In this document: one piece after another, positions 25,782-35,018 of the stretch | Layout of the letters: each line of letters starts with the position of its first letter | Numbering within the stretch: the first letter of the stretch is position 1 | Assembly (NCBI GenBank): GCA_963805795.1 | Contig: CAWDVG010000001.1 | Coordinates: 1,488,001-1,552,000, forward strand | Length of the DNA: 64,000 bases | Direction: 5' to 3' | From: CAWARU01 sp963805795 | GTDB lineage: Bacteria > Pseudomonadota > Gammaproteobacteria > UBA6186 > Azoamicaceae | Translations under genes and position numbers: made by a program | Notes under the pieces: generated by a model | Database searches by the model: none | What the model saw: only the letters and a program-made list of their open reading frames with translations | Told to the model about the DNA's origin: nothing

Positions 25782-26693
25782 TTAGTGTGGTAGTGGTGCC
25801 GTAGCAGTTCCCGCTGCCTTGTCGGATTTTGCATTGCCTAACAAATTCTCGCGGAGATTAGCAATAAAGGCCTGCCGGCTTTGGGCACGATTCGGATCAA
25901 ATTCAGTATCAGTGCTACTATTCACCCGATGTAAGGGATGATAGGAAAAACATAATGTTTTAGCATTGGGCAATTTAACACGATAACGGGTATTTGACCC
26001 CTTAGAATGCGAAATCTCCCCAGAGACACCTTCTATACGCAGTACCTTTCTAACAATGGCTTGAAAATCTCCATAGTCAAACTGTTTAGCATTTTTTGGG
26101 TTAATATATTCTTCCATAATTGTTAACAACCTAGAAAATCTTGTCTTAAGGTTGGGGTTTATTGGTGCCCCATTTACACCAGCAGATGCTGAAGTGTTTG
26201 GTTTTGGAGTTGCGATTATCGATAAAGAAGTTGTCACCGCAGGGATGACTAAAGCCACAGCCGCAGCAGTAGCAGTAGCAGTAGCAGTAGCAGCCACCCT
26301 ACCAGCTGCTACTGTTTGTTCAACTTGATGTTTATTATTGGGCTCTGAAGCAGCAGCCATATTCTCCATTTGCTTGGTAATGTCGTTAAGTTCTTTAAGA
26401 CTGCTGATATCATCTTTGTATAATAATGTCCAGATCTCAAATTTTGTTATTGGTTTCTTTTCAGCTAAAATTTGTAATACCAAAGCAGATCGAGTAAAAG
26501 GTTTTTTTCGCTGTGCTTCAGTTAATTGAGCGATCACTTCTTTCGTTTGTGTTGGATCTTTAAGTAATGTTAACATGGCGCGTAAAAAAATAGCTCTGGA
26601 AAAACCCTTTGCACAAGGAATCGTTAAATAATCATGGATGGCTTTTGTGGTTTCGGCCGTTAGGCGGTATTTTTTAAAATAGCCCAAGCACAC
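25782..26693 (-). CDS. Hypothetical protein with possible HicA-like C-terminal fold
   Basis: This 303-residue protein has a helical N-terminal half, a disordered Ala/Thr/Pro-rich centre encoded partly by a hexanucleotide repeat, and a C-terminal domain (about 190-290). Within that domain, HSKGSNTRYRVKLPNAKTL followed by a basic helix resembles the GS(H/N)xxF/YR pattern of HicA-like RNA-binding toxins. That assignment is tentative. It begins with a GTG at 26693, inside the end of the Sel1 gene and in another frame, with a 34-bp overlap. A former fusion with that gene, broken at an A-run, is possible. Its 3' end is duplicated at 12183-12314. Confidence 0.55.
   Translation of the reverse strand: MCLGYFKKYRLTAETTKAIHDYLTIPCAKGFSRAIFLRAMLTLLKDPTQTKEVIAQLTEAQRKKPFTRSALVLQILAEKKPITKFEIWTLLYKDDISSLKELNDITKQMENMAAASEPNNKHQVEQTVAAGRVAATATATATAAAVALVIPAVTTSLSIIATPKPNTSASAGVNGAPINPNLKTRFSRLLTIMEEYINPKNAKQFDYGDFQAIVRKVLRIEGVSGEISHSKGSNTRYRVKLPNAKTLCFSYHPLHRVNSSTDTEFDPNRAQSRQAFIANLRENLLGNAKSDKAAGTATAPLPH
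26265..26293. repeat. Hexanucleotide tandem repeat AGCAGT (about 4.8 copies)
   Basis: In-frame microsatellite within the 25782-26693 gene, coding an alternating Ala-Thr run on the minus strand. Changes in copy number would alter linker length without shifting frame. Confidence 0.85.
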
Positions 26694-28864
26694 TGAAGTG
26701 ACGCAGCTGCATGACCAGCTTCTGCTGCTCTAAAGGCATATTGAGTGGCTAAAAATTTATTCTCTGCTACGCCCTGCCCACGATCATAAACATGAGCCAA
26801 ATCCCAAAGCACGTCTAAATCTTCTGTTGCTTCAGCAAGCTTTAGATACTCAACCGCTTTTTTTAGATCTGGTTGTACTCCATAGCCATTATAATACATA
26901 AGCCAAAGATAATAGGCAGCTAATTTATTGCCTTGCTTGAATGACTCTTCAAATAGTTTTTTAGCTTCCAGTTCATTTTTTCGAAGACCTGCCTTACCAT
27001 AAAGCAATATGTTACCCTTATAAGTCATTGCCAGTGGATCACCCAAGTCAGAAGATTGCTGATAATAATCAAGCGCTATTTTTTCATCTTTATTAAGTTT
27101 TAATTCCTCACAACCTGTTTCATAGAGATTACCTAAGCAAACAATGGCTTCTAACTGCCTTAATTCAACGCCCTTTAAAATGTAAGGATAGGCTTCACGA
27201 TATGAACCTTTATTAAAATAATAAACAGCTAAGGCTGAAGCTGTCTCTTTAATGGTATTATTCGCCAAAAGTAGATATTGCAAGATACGATCATCTGTTA
27301 AATTTAACTCCTGGCTATTAACTATTAATTTTGATAAATATAATCTAGCCACATTAAGAGCAGCGCTTGCATAGCCCTGATTGGCAGCCTGTACTATCAA
27401 TGCAATGGCTTCAGGTTTATCTGCCACACAACCTTCGCCCAAATAAAGCATTGAAGCATACGTGAATAGGGAATAAACGCTTTGTTTTGAAGCTTCTTTA
27501 TAATACTTTAATGCCAAAGACAAATCGGGTTGAATACTAAAACCTCCTTCTCGATAAAGTTTAGCCATCGTTTGATGAATATCGCTAATAGCCTTTCTGG
27601 TTTGCTCCGTCGAGGCGAGACGTGCAAACACATCCGATGCTCTTTTATAATATTCAAGTGCGAGGCGATAATTTTTTTGAGGATTTTCTTTGTGACTATA
27701 ACAATCTCCTAACTTCCAATAGCCCTCAGGATCATTTCGGGTAAGAGTTCCTTGATAATATTTAATAGCAGTAGTAAAATCTTGCGCGCCTCCCTCTCCC
27801 AATTCAAACATTTTTCCTAATAATAACCGACAAGGCCGTACAAGTTGTTGTACATCTACAGTCAATTCTTGAGGTTTAGCAGTCAGACCTTCTTGCAAAA
27901 ACATTCTAGCTTTTACTAAATTTTTGTCCCAAGTCGCATTTCCATAATAAAAACATAGGCCAAGCTCAATAAGCGGACCTGGGGCATGATTGAGCGCCGT
28001 TACTAATAACCATTTTTCAGATTCCGAAACAAGTATTTTATTTATTATTGAAATCTGATACATATGCGCTTGTGCTTCCAAATTCCCCATATGTGCTGCA
28101 TGAGTCATCCAATTGAGATGTCTTTCGATATTGTCTCCAAGGGACTTATTATGATATAATTTCGAAATGGCTCGTTCGATGTTGCCACGCCCTTTCAGGT
28201 AATTTTTGGCAATTTGTAAAATAGCGGCCCATTCTTTTTTGACTGTCGCACTTGGATTAGTTCTACATAAAAAATCTATGCTTAATAAATCTGTTTTTTC
28301 AACCATTTGTTTACTACATGCCTTTAATGTGGCTACAGTAATGGCTTTTGATTTATCTTTTATTTCCCAATATGCCTTTATTAAACCAATACAAGCATTT
28401 GCAGCATAGGGCGTTAGAAACAACAAATCAGAAACGATTTTTTTTAATTTACTATTTTCCTTTGCTTTTATAGCTGTTCTAAGAGATATTAATAATAGAG
28501 AGGCTTTGCACCAATATTCCGGATGAAATTGGGAAGGCATCAAATGAATAAATTCCAGAACCTGTTTCACATCTACCTCTTGTGCAGCTGATAAGGGTTG
28601 GATTAGTTTTCTGCCAGCTGGATTGACCAAATATTGCAGATAATGGATTGCAAAAAGATTGAGCTCTTTTGCGCATTCCAAGAATAAAGGAAACGCTTCC
28701 TGGTATTTCTCGTTTTCAAAAAGTTCCACTGCCCTAAAAAATGGAATCTGTTGAATATCAAAAGTAACATCAGCACCAGTCTTTGATATTGGGTTACCAG
28801 CACCAGTTTCTTGTTCTTTTCTGGTTTGAATTTCTGCTGCCATTGTTTTGTTCGTTGCTGCCAT
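26660..28864 (-). CDS. Sel1-like/TPR repeat protein
   Basis: This 734-residue protein is built of Sel1-type helical pairs. Examples are ALEYYKRASD, MLYLGEGCVADKPEAIALIV, GNILLYGKAGLRKNELEAKK, YYNGYGVQPDLKKAVEYLKL and VYDRGQGVAENKFLATQYAF. They extend from about residue 230 to the C-terminus, with looser TPR-like helices before. There is no signal peptide. The ATG at 28864 has GAGG seven bases upstream. Sel1 proteins in Legionella-like bacteria often act at the host interface (LpnE, EnhC type), but a scaffold role is equally possible. It is followed, with overlap, by the 25782 ORF. Confidence 0.85.
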   Translation of the reverse strand: MAATNKTMAAEIQTRKEQETGAGNPISKTGADVTFDIQQIPFFRAVELFENEKYQEAFPLFLECAKELNLFAIHYLQYLVNPAGRKLIQPLSAAQEVDVKQVLEFIHLMPSQFHPEYWCKASLLLISLRTAIKAKENSKLKKIVSDLLFLTPYAANACIGLIKAYWEIKDKSKAITVATLKACSKQMVEKTDLLSIDFLCRTNPSATVKKEWAAILQIAKNYLKGRGNIERAISKLYHNKSLGDNIERHLNWMTHAAHMGNLEAQAHMYQISIINKILVSESEKWLLVTALNHAPGPLIELGLCFYYGNATWDKNLVKARMFLQEGLTAKPQELTVDVQQLVRPCRLLLGKMFELGEGGAQDFTTAIKYYQGTLTRNDPEGYWKLGDCYSHKENPQKNYRLALEYYKRASDVFARLASTEQTRKAISDIHQTMAKLYREGGFSIQPDLSLALKYYKEASKQSVYSLFTYASMLYLGEGCVADKPEAIALIVQAANQGYASAALNVARLYLSKLIVNSQELNLTDDRILQYLLLANNTIKETASALAVYYFNKGSYREAYPYILKGVELRQLEAIVCLGNLYETGCEELKLNKDEKIALDYYQQSSDLGDPLAMTYKGNILLYGKAGLRKNELEAKKLFEESFKQGNKLAAYYLWLMYYNGYGVQPDLKKAVEYLKLAEATEDLDVLWDLAHVYDRGQGVAENKFLATQYAFRAAEAGHAAASLQCAWAILKNTA

Positions 28865-28966
28865 TTGTAGCCTCTATCATCTTATTTAGCTTCGATTTCA
28901 TGTTTCTAAAAATTATCAAGCTATTGTCCTAGAAAATATTTAATAAGTAAAGCTATTTCTGCGGTT

Positions 28967-28990
28967 GGGGTCGAGTCCGGACTTGACCCC
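28967..28990. terminator. Palindrome just downstream of ftsW
   Basis: GGGGTCGAGTCC followed directly by GGACTTGACCCC forms a 24-bp near-perfect palindrome nine bases beyond the ftsW stop. With no T-tract it may be a factor-dependent terminator or a protein-binding site. Confidence 0.45.
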
Positions 28991-28999
28991 CACTACCCA

Positions 29000-30115
29000 C
29001 TATATAATTTTACGCCGCTGCTCATAGTCAATGCGAAAAACTAAGCCTAAAGCCACCAAGGCGACAATGACACTACAGCCCCCATAACTCATTAAGGGCA
29101 AGGTTAAACCCTTGGTGGGGAGCACACCCACATTCACCCCAATGTTAATCATGCTTTGTAAGCCAAGCCAGAGAGCGATACCATAAGCAATAAATCCAGC
29201 AAAGGGCTCTTTGGCTAGGATGGCTTTTCTACCGATCGAAAAAATACGCCAGACCAAAATACAGAAAAATGCTAATACCAACAATGCGCCCAATAAGCCC
29301 AATTCTTCCGCCAATACCGCATACAAAAAATCAGTATGGGGTTCTGGCAAATACAGTAATTTTTGGATGCTGTTGCCAAGACCAGCACCCAATATTCCCC
29401 CTCTGCCAAAGGCAATTAAGGATTGAGTGAGCTGATATCCCGTATTAAATTGATCTGCCCAAGGGTCTAAAAATGCCGTTAAGCGTGCCATACGATAGGG
29501 TGAGGCCGCTGACAATAACAATAAACCACTGAGGGCCAACCCAAATAAACTAATAAAACGACGATAGGGAACCCCGCCCAAAAATAACATCCCCATCACG
29601 GTGGTGATGATTACAATAGCAGTACCAAAATCAGGCTCTAATAAGATCAAACCCGCAACAATAGCCAGCAGCCCAATGGGTTTTAGAAAGCCAGAAATGT
29701 CATGCTTCACTTCGTCTCTACGGCGCACTAAATAACTGGCCATATATAAAATTATGGCCAGTTTTACAAATTCAGAAATTTGTATCGAAATAGGACCTAT
29801 GAATATCCAGCGAACACTGCCATTCACTTCACGACTGACGCCCGGAATTAAGAGCAGCACTAACAAAAAGCTATTGATGAACAAGAAAGGCACGGACACT
29901 TTTTGCCAAAAACCAATGGGGATATAGGTAACCATTAAAGCGGCCAATAGCCCAATACCTAATGCAAATGCCTGATGATTCGCATAACGTAAGAATGCAA
30001 GCCCCTGGTTTTCTGCCAGAGTGACAGAAGAAGAGGTAACCATCACCAGGCCCATACCTAGCAAAAATACAACCGCCAGTAGTAACCAAGAGTCGAAATA
30101 AGCTTTTTGATTCAT
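29000..30115 (-). CDS. ftsW: FtsW, septal peptidoglycan glycosyltransferase (SEDS family)
   Basis: FtsW is the SEDS-family glycan polymerase of the division septum, working with FtsI. The 371-residue protein has about ten hydrophobic helices. Family motifs include NGSVRWIFIGPISIQISEFV, EPDFGTAIVI, GRGGILGAGLGNSIQKLLYL, PEPHTDFLYAVLAEELGLLG and LPLMSYGGCSVI near the C-terminus. The GAGLGNS and PEPHTDF segments mark FtsW/RodA; gene context cannot help because the usual mur neighbours are 22 kb away. FtsW is favoured over RodA by overall resemblance and by the same strand and order (ftsW...murG-murC-murB) as the ancestral cluster. Confidence 0.9.
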   Translation of the reverse strand: MNQKAYFDSWLLLAVVFLLGMGLVMVTSSSVTLAENQGLAFLRYANHQAFALGIGLLAALMVTYIPIGFWQKVSVPFLFINSFLLVLLLIPGVSREVNGSVRWIFIGPISIQISEFVKLAIILYMASYLVRRRDEVKHDISGFLKPIGLLAIVAGLILLEPDFGTAIVIITTVMGMLFLGGVPYRRFISLFGLALSGLLLLSAASPYRMARLTAFLDPWADQFNTGYQLTQSLIAFGRGGILGAGLGNSIQKLLYLPEPHTDFLYAVLAEELGLLGALLVLAFFCILVWRIFSIGRKAILAKEPFAGFIAYGIALWLGLQSMINIGVNVGVLPTKGLTLPLMSYGGCSVIVALVALGLVFRIDYEQRRKII

Positions 30116-30176
30116 AAGAGGATTGTAACGAAGTTTAATTTGCTTCGCAAATGAACTTTGTTTAAAGTTTATTTGT

Positions 30177-32762
30177 TTAGGTCCCTAAAGTTTTTTGGAA
30201 ATCAAATTCTCCATTCCGCTTCACCTCAACTGAAATGCTATCTCCCGGCATAAACTTCCCTGACAATAAAGACTCCGCTAAAGGATTATCAATCATTTGC
30301 CGAATGACACGCTTTAAGGGTCTGGCACCATAAACTGGATCAAAGCCTGCTTCTGCGAGCTTATCTAAGGCCTTGTCACTAAAGTTGATATCTAAATTTT
30401 GGCTCTTTAGACGTGTTTTAAGGTAAGAAACCTGTATTCCAGCAATGCGACGAATCTCTGCCTTATCCAGCGGAGAAAAAACGACAATTTCATCGATTCG
30501 ATTAATAAATTCTGGCCTGAAATGCTTTGTGACCACTCCCATCACTGCTTTTTTGACATCAGCATAATCCACTTGTGAGGTTAATTCCTGAATTAATTGT
30601 GAACCCAGATTGGAAGTCATGACGATCACGGTATTTCTAAAATCGACTGTTCGCCCCTGGCCATCTGTTAAGCGGCCATCATCCAATACCTGCAATAATA
30701 TATTGAAAATATCAGGGTGAGCTTTTTCGATTTCATCTAACAAAATCACACTATAGGGTTTGCGACGCACAGCTTCTGTTAGATAACCCCCTTCCTCATA
30801 CCCTACATAACCTGGGGGTGCCCCAATCAACCTAGCTACCGAATGTTTCTCCATAAATTCCGACATATCGATTCGAACCATGGCATCAGTGGTATCAAAC
30901 AGAAACTCAGCCAAAGCACGGCAGACTTCTGTTTTTCCAACCCCCGTTGGTCCCAAAAATAAGAAAGACCCCACTGGGCGATTGGGATCAGACAGTCCTG
31001 CTCGCGAACGTCGAACTGCATTGGCAACAGCCCTTAAAGCTTCGTTCTGGCCAATCACACGCTTATCGAGATCCTTTTCCATATGAATCAATTTCTCGCG
31101 TTCGGCTTCCAACATTTTAGCCACGGGTATTCCGGTCCAACGCGCAACGACTTCGGCTATTTCTTCATCAGTCACCTTGTTTTTTAATAATTTTAAATCC
31201 CTTTCCGCTTTTATAGAAGCCTCTAAGCGTTTTTCCAACTCAGGAATTTTTCCGTATTGCAATTCAGACATGCGTGCAAAATCCCCAGAGCGATGCGCAG
31301 AGCTTAAATCTAAACGGGCTCTTTCAAGATCAGATTTAAGTTTTTTAGTGGCTTCTAAAGTAGCCTTCTCTGTTTTCCAAACTTCTTCCAAGGCATGATA
31401 TTCTTTTTCGAGATCTTTGATGTCTGTTTCGAGTTTTTCTAATCGTTTCTTCGAGGCAGGATCCGTTTCTTTTTTAATAGCTTCTCGCTCAATTTTATAT
31501 TGAATCAATCGTCTTTCTAAGCGATCCATTTCCGTAGGCTTAGAATCAATTTCCATTCGGAGTGAACTGGCCGCTTCATCAATTAAATCAATGGCCTTAT
31601 CGGGCAATTGCCTATCGCTAATATAACGATGAGACAATGTTGCCGCCGCCACAATAGCCGGATCGGTTATTTCAACCCCATGATGCATTTCATAACGCTC
31701 TTTTAAGCCGCGTAAAATAGCAATGGTATCTTCAACGCTCGGTTCATCTACCAAGATTTTTTGGAAGCGACGCTCTAGTGCAGCATCTTTCTCAATATAT
31801 TGACGATACTCATCTAAAGTGGTTGCCCCCACGCAATGCAATTCACCTCGAGCCAAAGCAGGTTTTAACATATTGCCTGCATCCATAGCGCCTTCCGCCT
31901 TCCCTGCCCCCACCATAGTATGTAATTCATCAATAAAAAGGATAATTTCCCCTTCTTGCTTCGCTAATTCATGCAAAACTGCTTTTAAGCGTTCTTCAAA
32001 TTCACCCCGATACTTTGCACCGGCAATTAGGGCTCCCATATCTAAGGCCAAAACGCGTTTATTTTTCAAACCTTCTGGCACTTCATGATTAATAATACGC
32101 TGTGCTAAACCTTCTACAATGGCCGTTTTACCTACGCCTGGTTCACCAATTAATACTGGATTATTTTTGGTGCGACGCTGTAGTACCTGAATTGTGCGGC
32201 GGATTTCATCATCCCTACCAATCACAGGATCTAATTTGCCTTTTTCAGCACGACCTGTGAGATCAATAGTGTATTTATCAAGGGCATTTCTTTGTTCTTC
32301 TGCACTGGCATCCTGCACGGTTTTTCCTCCTCGCATATCTTGTATAGCTTGTTCAAGCTTGCTTTTATCAATATTGAATTTCTTTAACATGCGCCCCAAA
32401 GTGCCGTCAACTTCTAAAGCGGCGAGCAAAAACAATTCACTCGAAATATAGCTGTCTTTACGCTGTTGAGCATATTTGTCAGCTCGGTTTAATATTCTGA
32501 TTAGGTCGGGTGATAAGTTGATATCGGCATTACCACTGACAATCTGGGGTAATTGCTGAATGGCTTCTTGTAATTGGTTTTTGAATTTTGGGATATCTAC
32601 CCCGAGCGTGCTCAACAATTGTTGAGTGGACCCATTTTCTTCATCCAACAATGCTTTCATCACATGTAAGGACTCGATGGCTGGATTATCTTTACCGACA
32701 GCAATGGACTGAGCATCGCTTAAAGCCCGTTGAAAAGCATTGGTTAATTTATCTAGGCGCAT
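30177..32762 (-). CDS. clpB: ATP-dependent chaperone ClpB
   Basis: ClpB is a hexameric AAA+ disaggregase that works with DnaK to rescue aggregated proteins. The 861-residue product has the N-terminal Clp repeat domain, first AAA module with GEPGVGKTAIVEGLAQ, a long coiled-coil middle domain (about 405-525), and second AAA module with GPTGVGKTEVCRALAEFLFD, VRIDMSEFMEKHSVARLIG and GARPLKRVIR. The ATG at 32762 (MRLDKLT) is chosen because AAAGGAG lies ten bases upstream and family members begin there. I found no convincing sigma-32 promoter in the 295-bp gap upstream (32763-33057). Confidence 0.97.
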   Translation of the reverse strand: MRLDKLTNAFQRALSDAQSIAVGKDNPAIESLHVMKALLDEENGSTQQLLSTLGVDIPKFKNQLQEAIQQLPQIVSGNADINLSPDLIRILNRADKYAQQRKDSYISSELFLLAALEVDGTLGRMLKKFNIDKSKLEQAIQDMRGGKTVQDASAEEQRNALDKYTIDLTGRAEKGKLDPVIGRDDEIRRTIQVLQRRTKNNPVLIGEPGVGKTAIVEGLAQRIINHEVPEGLKNKRVLALDMGALIAGAKYRGEFEERLKAVLHELAKQEGEIILFIDELHTMVGAGKAEGAMDAGNMLKPALARGELHCVGATTLDEYRQYIEKDAALERRFQKILVDEPSVEDTIAILRGLKERYEMHHGVEITDPAIVAAATLSHRYISDRQLPDKAIDLIDEAASSLRMEIDSKPTEMDRLERRLIQYKIEREAIKKETDPASKKRLEKLETDIKDLEKEYHALEEVWKTEKATLEATKKLKSDLERARLDLSSAHRSGDFARMSELQYGKIPELEKRLEASIKAERDLKLLKNKVTDEEIAEVVARWTGIPVAKMLEAEREKLIHMEKDLDKRVIGQNEALRAVANAVRRSRAGLSDPNRPVGSFLFLGPTGVGKTEVCRALAEFLFDTTDAMVRIDMSEFMEKHSVARLIGAPPGYVGYEEGGYLTEAVRRKPYSVILLDEIEKAHPDIFNILLQVLDDGRLTDGQGRTVDFRNTVIVMTSNLGSQLIQELTSQVDYADVKKAVMGVVTKHFRPEFINRIDEIVVFSPLDKAEIRRIAGIQVSYLKTRLKSQNLDINFSDKALDKLAEAGFDPVYGARPLKRVIRQMIDNPLAESLLSGKFMPGDSISVEVKRNGEFDFQKTLGT

Positions 32763-33057
32763 ATTGAGCAAACTCCTTTGAGTAAATAAGAACAACAAGA
32801 GTGATTTACCATACATGTCTTATGCTTTTTATTATTTGGGGGCCTTTGCCTCAATTTTCTAGTCCTATTAAGAGGATTTTCAGAAAAATACAGGCGGTTA
32901 ATAAAAAAATTATTATAAATCAAATAGATAAGTGGAGCTGCATCTCCGTTATATATCCGAGTGCCAGTTATCACTAAAACCATTATGTTGTTAGCCTTGG
33001 CTCTAAATTTATTTAAAAAGTGATATTGATATTTATACCCAATTGGATATAATCAGT

Positions 33058-33403
33058 ATGAAAATAGTTTATTATGAAAATAAAAAATTTCCTGTAGAGG
33101 AATTTATTCTCCATCTACCGGTTCTGGATAAAGCTAAGATATTTGGCTGTCTTAAAAATATCGAAGAACTTGGTTTTTCGACTCCAAGAGTGGAATTTAG
33201 CAATAAAAAAAGTTATGGGAAATAAAAATAAACGCCAGTAGCGGTATTAGGATATTTTATGTAACGATTAAAGAGGAACTTATGGTTTTGTTGCATGCTT
33301 ACATGCTTATAAGAAACAATCTCAAAAAGCACCCAACAAAGAAATTGAAATTGCGGAAAATCGAATGAAAGAGGTCTTAAAAAATGAAAATGCATACGCT
33401 TGA
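33058..33403 (+). pseudogene. HigB/RelE-type toxin, frameshifted
   Basis: The frame starts MKIVYYENKKFPVEEFILHL, typical of the Gp49/HigB-like toxin family. Near 33207-33213 an A7 run shifts frame, after which KKLWEIKINASSGIRIFYVT and EELMVLLHAY follow. A second shift near 33297 coincides with an 8-bp duplication (GCTTACAT GCTTATAA). The third frame then gives KKQSQKAPNKEIEIAENRMK, the usual HigB C-terminus, ending at 33403. The three pieces read as one approximately 112-residue toxin, so it is an inactivated gene. Its 3' end overlaps the antitoxin start by 20 bp. Confidence 0.85.
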
Positions 33404-33680
33404 TGATTCTATTAGACAAGCACAGAAAGATCCAAAATTTAATGACTATTACCAACGTGAGTTGTTGATTAATGCAATTGCAAAAATGATTGTAGAACTA
33501 AGACATTCGCAAGGCCTTACTCAAATGGAATTGGCTAAAAAAGCACAAACGAGTCAATCTGCAGTTGCTCGCCTGGAAAAAGGGGATGATGAACGTATGC
33601 CTTCACTTGATCTTCTATCCAGAATTGCCATTGCTTTTCATGCTAAATTAACAATAGAATTTTCAATTCAGGATCAATAA
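33384..33680 (+). CDS. HigA-like XRE antitoxin, intact
   Basis: The 98-residue protein has a single Cro/C1-type helix-turn-helix: RHSQGLTQMELAKKAQTSQS, AVARLEKGDDERMPSLDLL (about residues 38-78). Position directly after a HigB-like toxin, with overlap, identifies it as the antitoxin. Because the toxin is broken, it now stands alone and may persist as a transcriptional regulator. GAGG lies ten bases upstream of the ATG. Confidence 0.87.
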   Translation: MKMHTLDDSIRQAQKDPKFNDYYQRELLINAIAKMIVELRHSQGLTQMELAKKAQTSQSAVARLEKGDDERMPSLDLLSRIAIAFHAKLTIEFSIQDQ

Positions 33681-33713
33681 CAAATTAACTATTAAATTAA
33701 TTATTAATGTAGG

Positions 33714-34448
33714 TTAAACAACAAACTGCTCACCTAAATATACTTTCCTCACCTCGGCATTGGCTAATATACCTTCTGCACCCCCTTCTGCTATCACTTG
33801 CCCATTGTTCACAATATAAGCGCGATGACAAATATCTAAGGTATCGCGAACATTATGATCGGTAATTAAAACTCCAATGCCCCGTTGGCTCAAATGTTTA
33901 ATGACTTGTTTGATATCGATAATGGAAATGGGATCGACTCCTGCAAAAGGTTCATCCAATAACATAAACTTGGGTTTTGTTGCGAGCGCTCGTGCAATTT
34001 CAACTCGACGTCTTTCACCACCAGAAAGACTAATGCCCATGGTATCGCGCACATGAGAAATTCTAAATTCATATAATAAATTTTCTAATGCGGTTTGACG
34101 AGTCGTGTGATCGAGATCTTTTCGGGTTTCTAAAATGGCCATTATGTTATCTGCGGCGGTCAATTTACGAAAAATGGAGGCTTCTTGAGGCAGGTAACCT
34201 ATGCCTAAGGTAGCACGGATATGCACAGGCAAGCTTGTAATATTTTGATTATTCAGTAAGATTGTGCCCATATCAGGATGAATTAAACCTAATATCATAT
34301 AAAAGCAAGAGGTTTTTCCAGCACCATTGGGGCCCAAAAGTCCAACAATTTCGCCGGCCTTCATATGCAAGGAAATACCATTCACCACTCTGCGAGAATG
34401 ATAGGACTTAATTAATTCCTCTACTTTTAAGGTATTTGTGCTATGCAT
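33714..34448 (-). CDS. lptB: LPS export ABC transporter ATP-binding protein LptB
   Basis: LptB powers the LptBFGC complex that extracts lipopolysaccharide from the inner membrane. The 244-residue protein has Walker A GPNGAGKTSC, Q-loop LPQEASIFRKLTA, signature LSGGERRRVEIARAL, Walker B FMLLDEPFAGVDP and the H-loop DHNVRDTL. It begins directly after the lptA stop with GGAG five bases from the ATG, so the lptC-lptA-lptB genes are one operon. In most gammaproteobacteria rpoN follows lptB; here a decayed toxin-antitoxin pair follows and rpoN is 8.8 kb away. Confidence 0.96.
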   Translation of the reverse strand: MHSTNTLKVEELIKSYHSRRVVNGISLHMKAGEIVGLLGPNGAGKTSCFYMILGLIHPDMGTILLNNQNITSLPVHIRATLGIGYLPQEASIFRKLTAADNIMAILETRKDLDHTTRQTALENLLYEFRISHVRDTMGISLSGGERRRVEIARALATKPKFMLLDEPFAGVDPISIIDIKQVIKHLSQRGIGVLITDHNVRDTLDICHRAYIVNNGQVIAEGGAEGILANAEVRKVYLGEQFVV

Positions 34449-35015
34449 TTATTCTCCTTGCTTTAGAATTATCGTGGTGGGTTGATTTTTTAATGAATCT
34501 GACTCGAGCATTTGACTATCAAAATGATAGGTAATAAGAGCGCCTTGTAAAGTTTTATCATCTTGTTTTAACTCGGCAGCGTCCATCAGAATAATTTTAT
34601 TTTCTTCTGGAAAATATTTTAATATATTGGCTTTCCCTAGCACTTTTGCTTTGTCCGGTTCTGGGTTTGCTTCAAAAAATGCAGGGCTTCCTTTTGCTGT
34701 GATATATTGTATTTTTCCCTCTTTATTGCGATGAATTTCTAAACTGTCTGCAGATAACTGGCGGTTGCCTTGATGTACAGATACATTGCCTAAATGGGTA
34801 GCTATTCCTTTTTGTTCGTCGAAATTGGCTGTGTCAGATTGAATATTGACTGGCTCGCTATCTTGTTCTGATAACATTTTTGCTGCGGCCCACAATGAAG
34901 GGGCAATTGTTAAGGAAAGTAACAAAACAATACCTTGCAAAAACCAGCTGCTACCGCGTCCTGTTATGTTTGTTTCTTTTTTTCTATTTATCTTTTTATT
35001 TACCATTGAACACAT
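34449..35015 (-). CDS. lptA: Periplasmic LPS transport protein LptA
   Basis: LptA forms the periplasmic bridge carrying LPS between LptC and LptD. The 188-residue protein has a basic N-terminus, a hydrophobic signal segment (about 28-43, WFLQGIVLLLSLTIAPSLWA) with AxA-type cleavage, then the OstA/LptA beta-jellyroll region with VNIQSDTANFDEQKGIATHL, LSADSLEIHRN and YFPEENKIILMDAAELKQDD. It starts three bases after lptC; an internal ATG (residue 4) is possible. Confidence 0.92.
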   Translation of the reverse strand: MCSMVNKKINRKKETNITGRGSSWFLQGIVLLLSLTIAPSLWAAAKMLSEQDSEPVNIQSDTANFDEQKGIATHLGNVSVHQGNRQLSADSLEIHRNKEGKIQYITAKGSPAFFEANPEPDKAKVLGKANILKYFPEENKIILMDAAELKQDDKTLQGALITYHFDSQMLESDSLKNQPTTIILKQGE

Positions 35016-35018
35016 ACG

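Noticed and set aside
26265..26293. Hexanucleotide repeat as a phase-variation switch
   Set aside because: The six-base unit keeps frame, so it can only change linker length, not switch expression.
32763..33057. Possible sigma-32 heat-shock promoter for clpB
   Set aside because: No CTTGAA/CCCCAT-like pair with correct spacing is visible on the minus strand.
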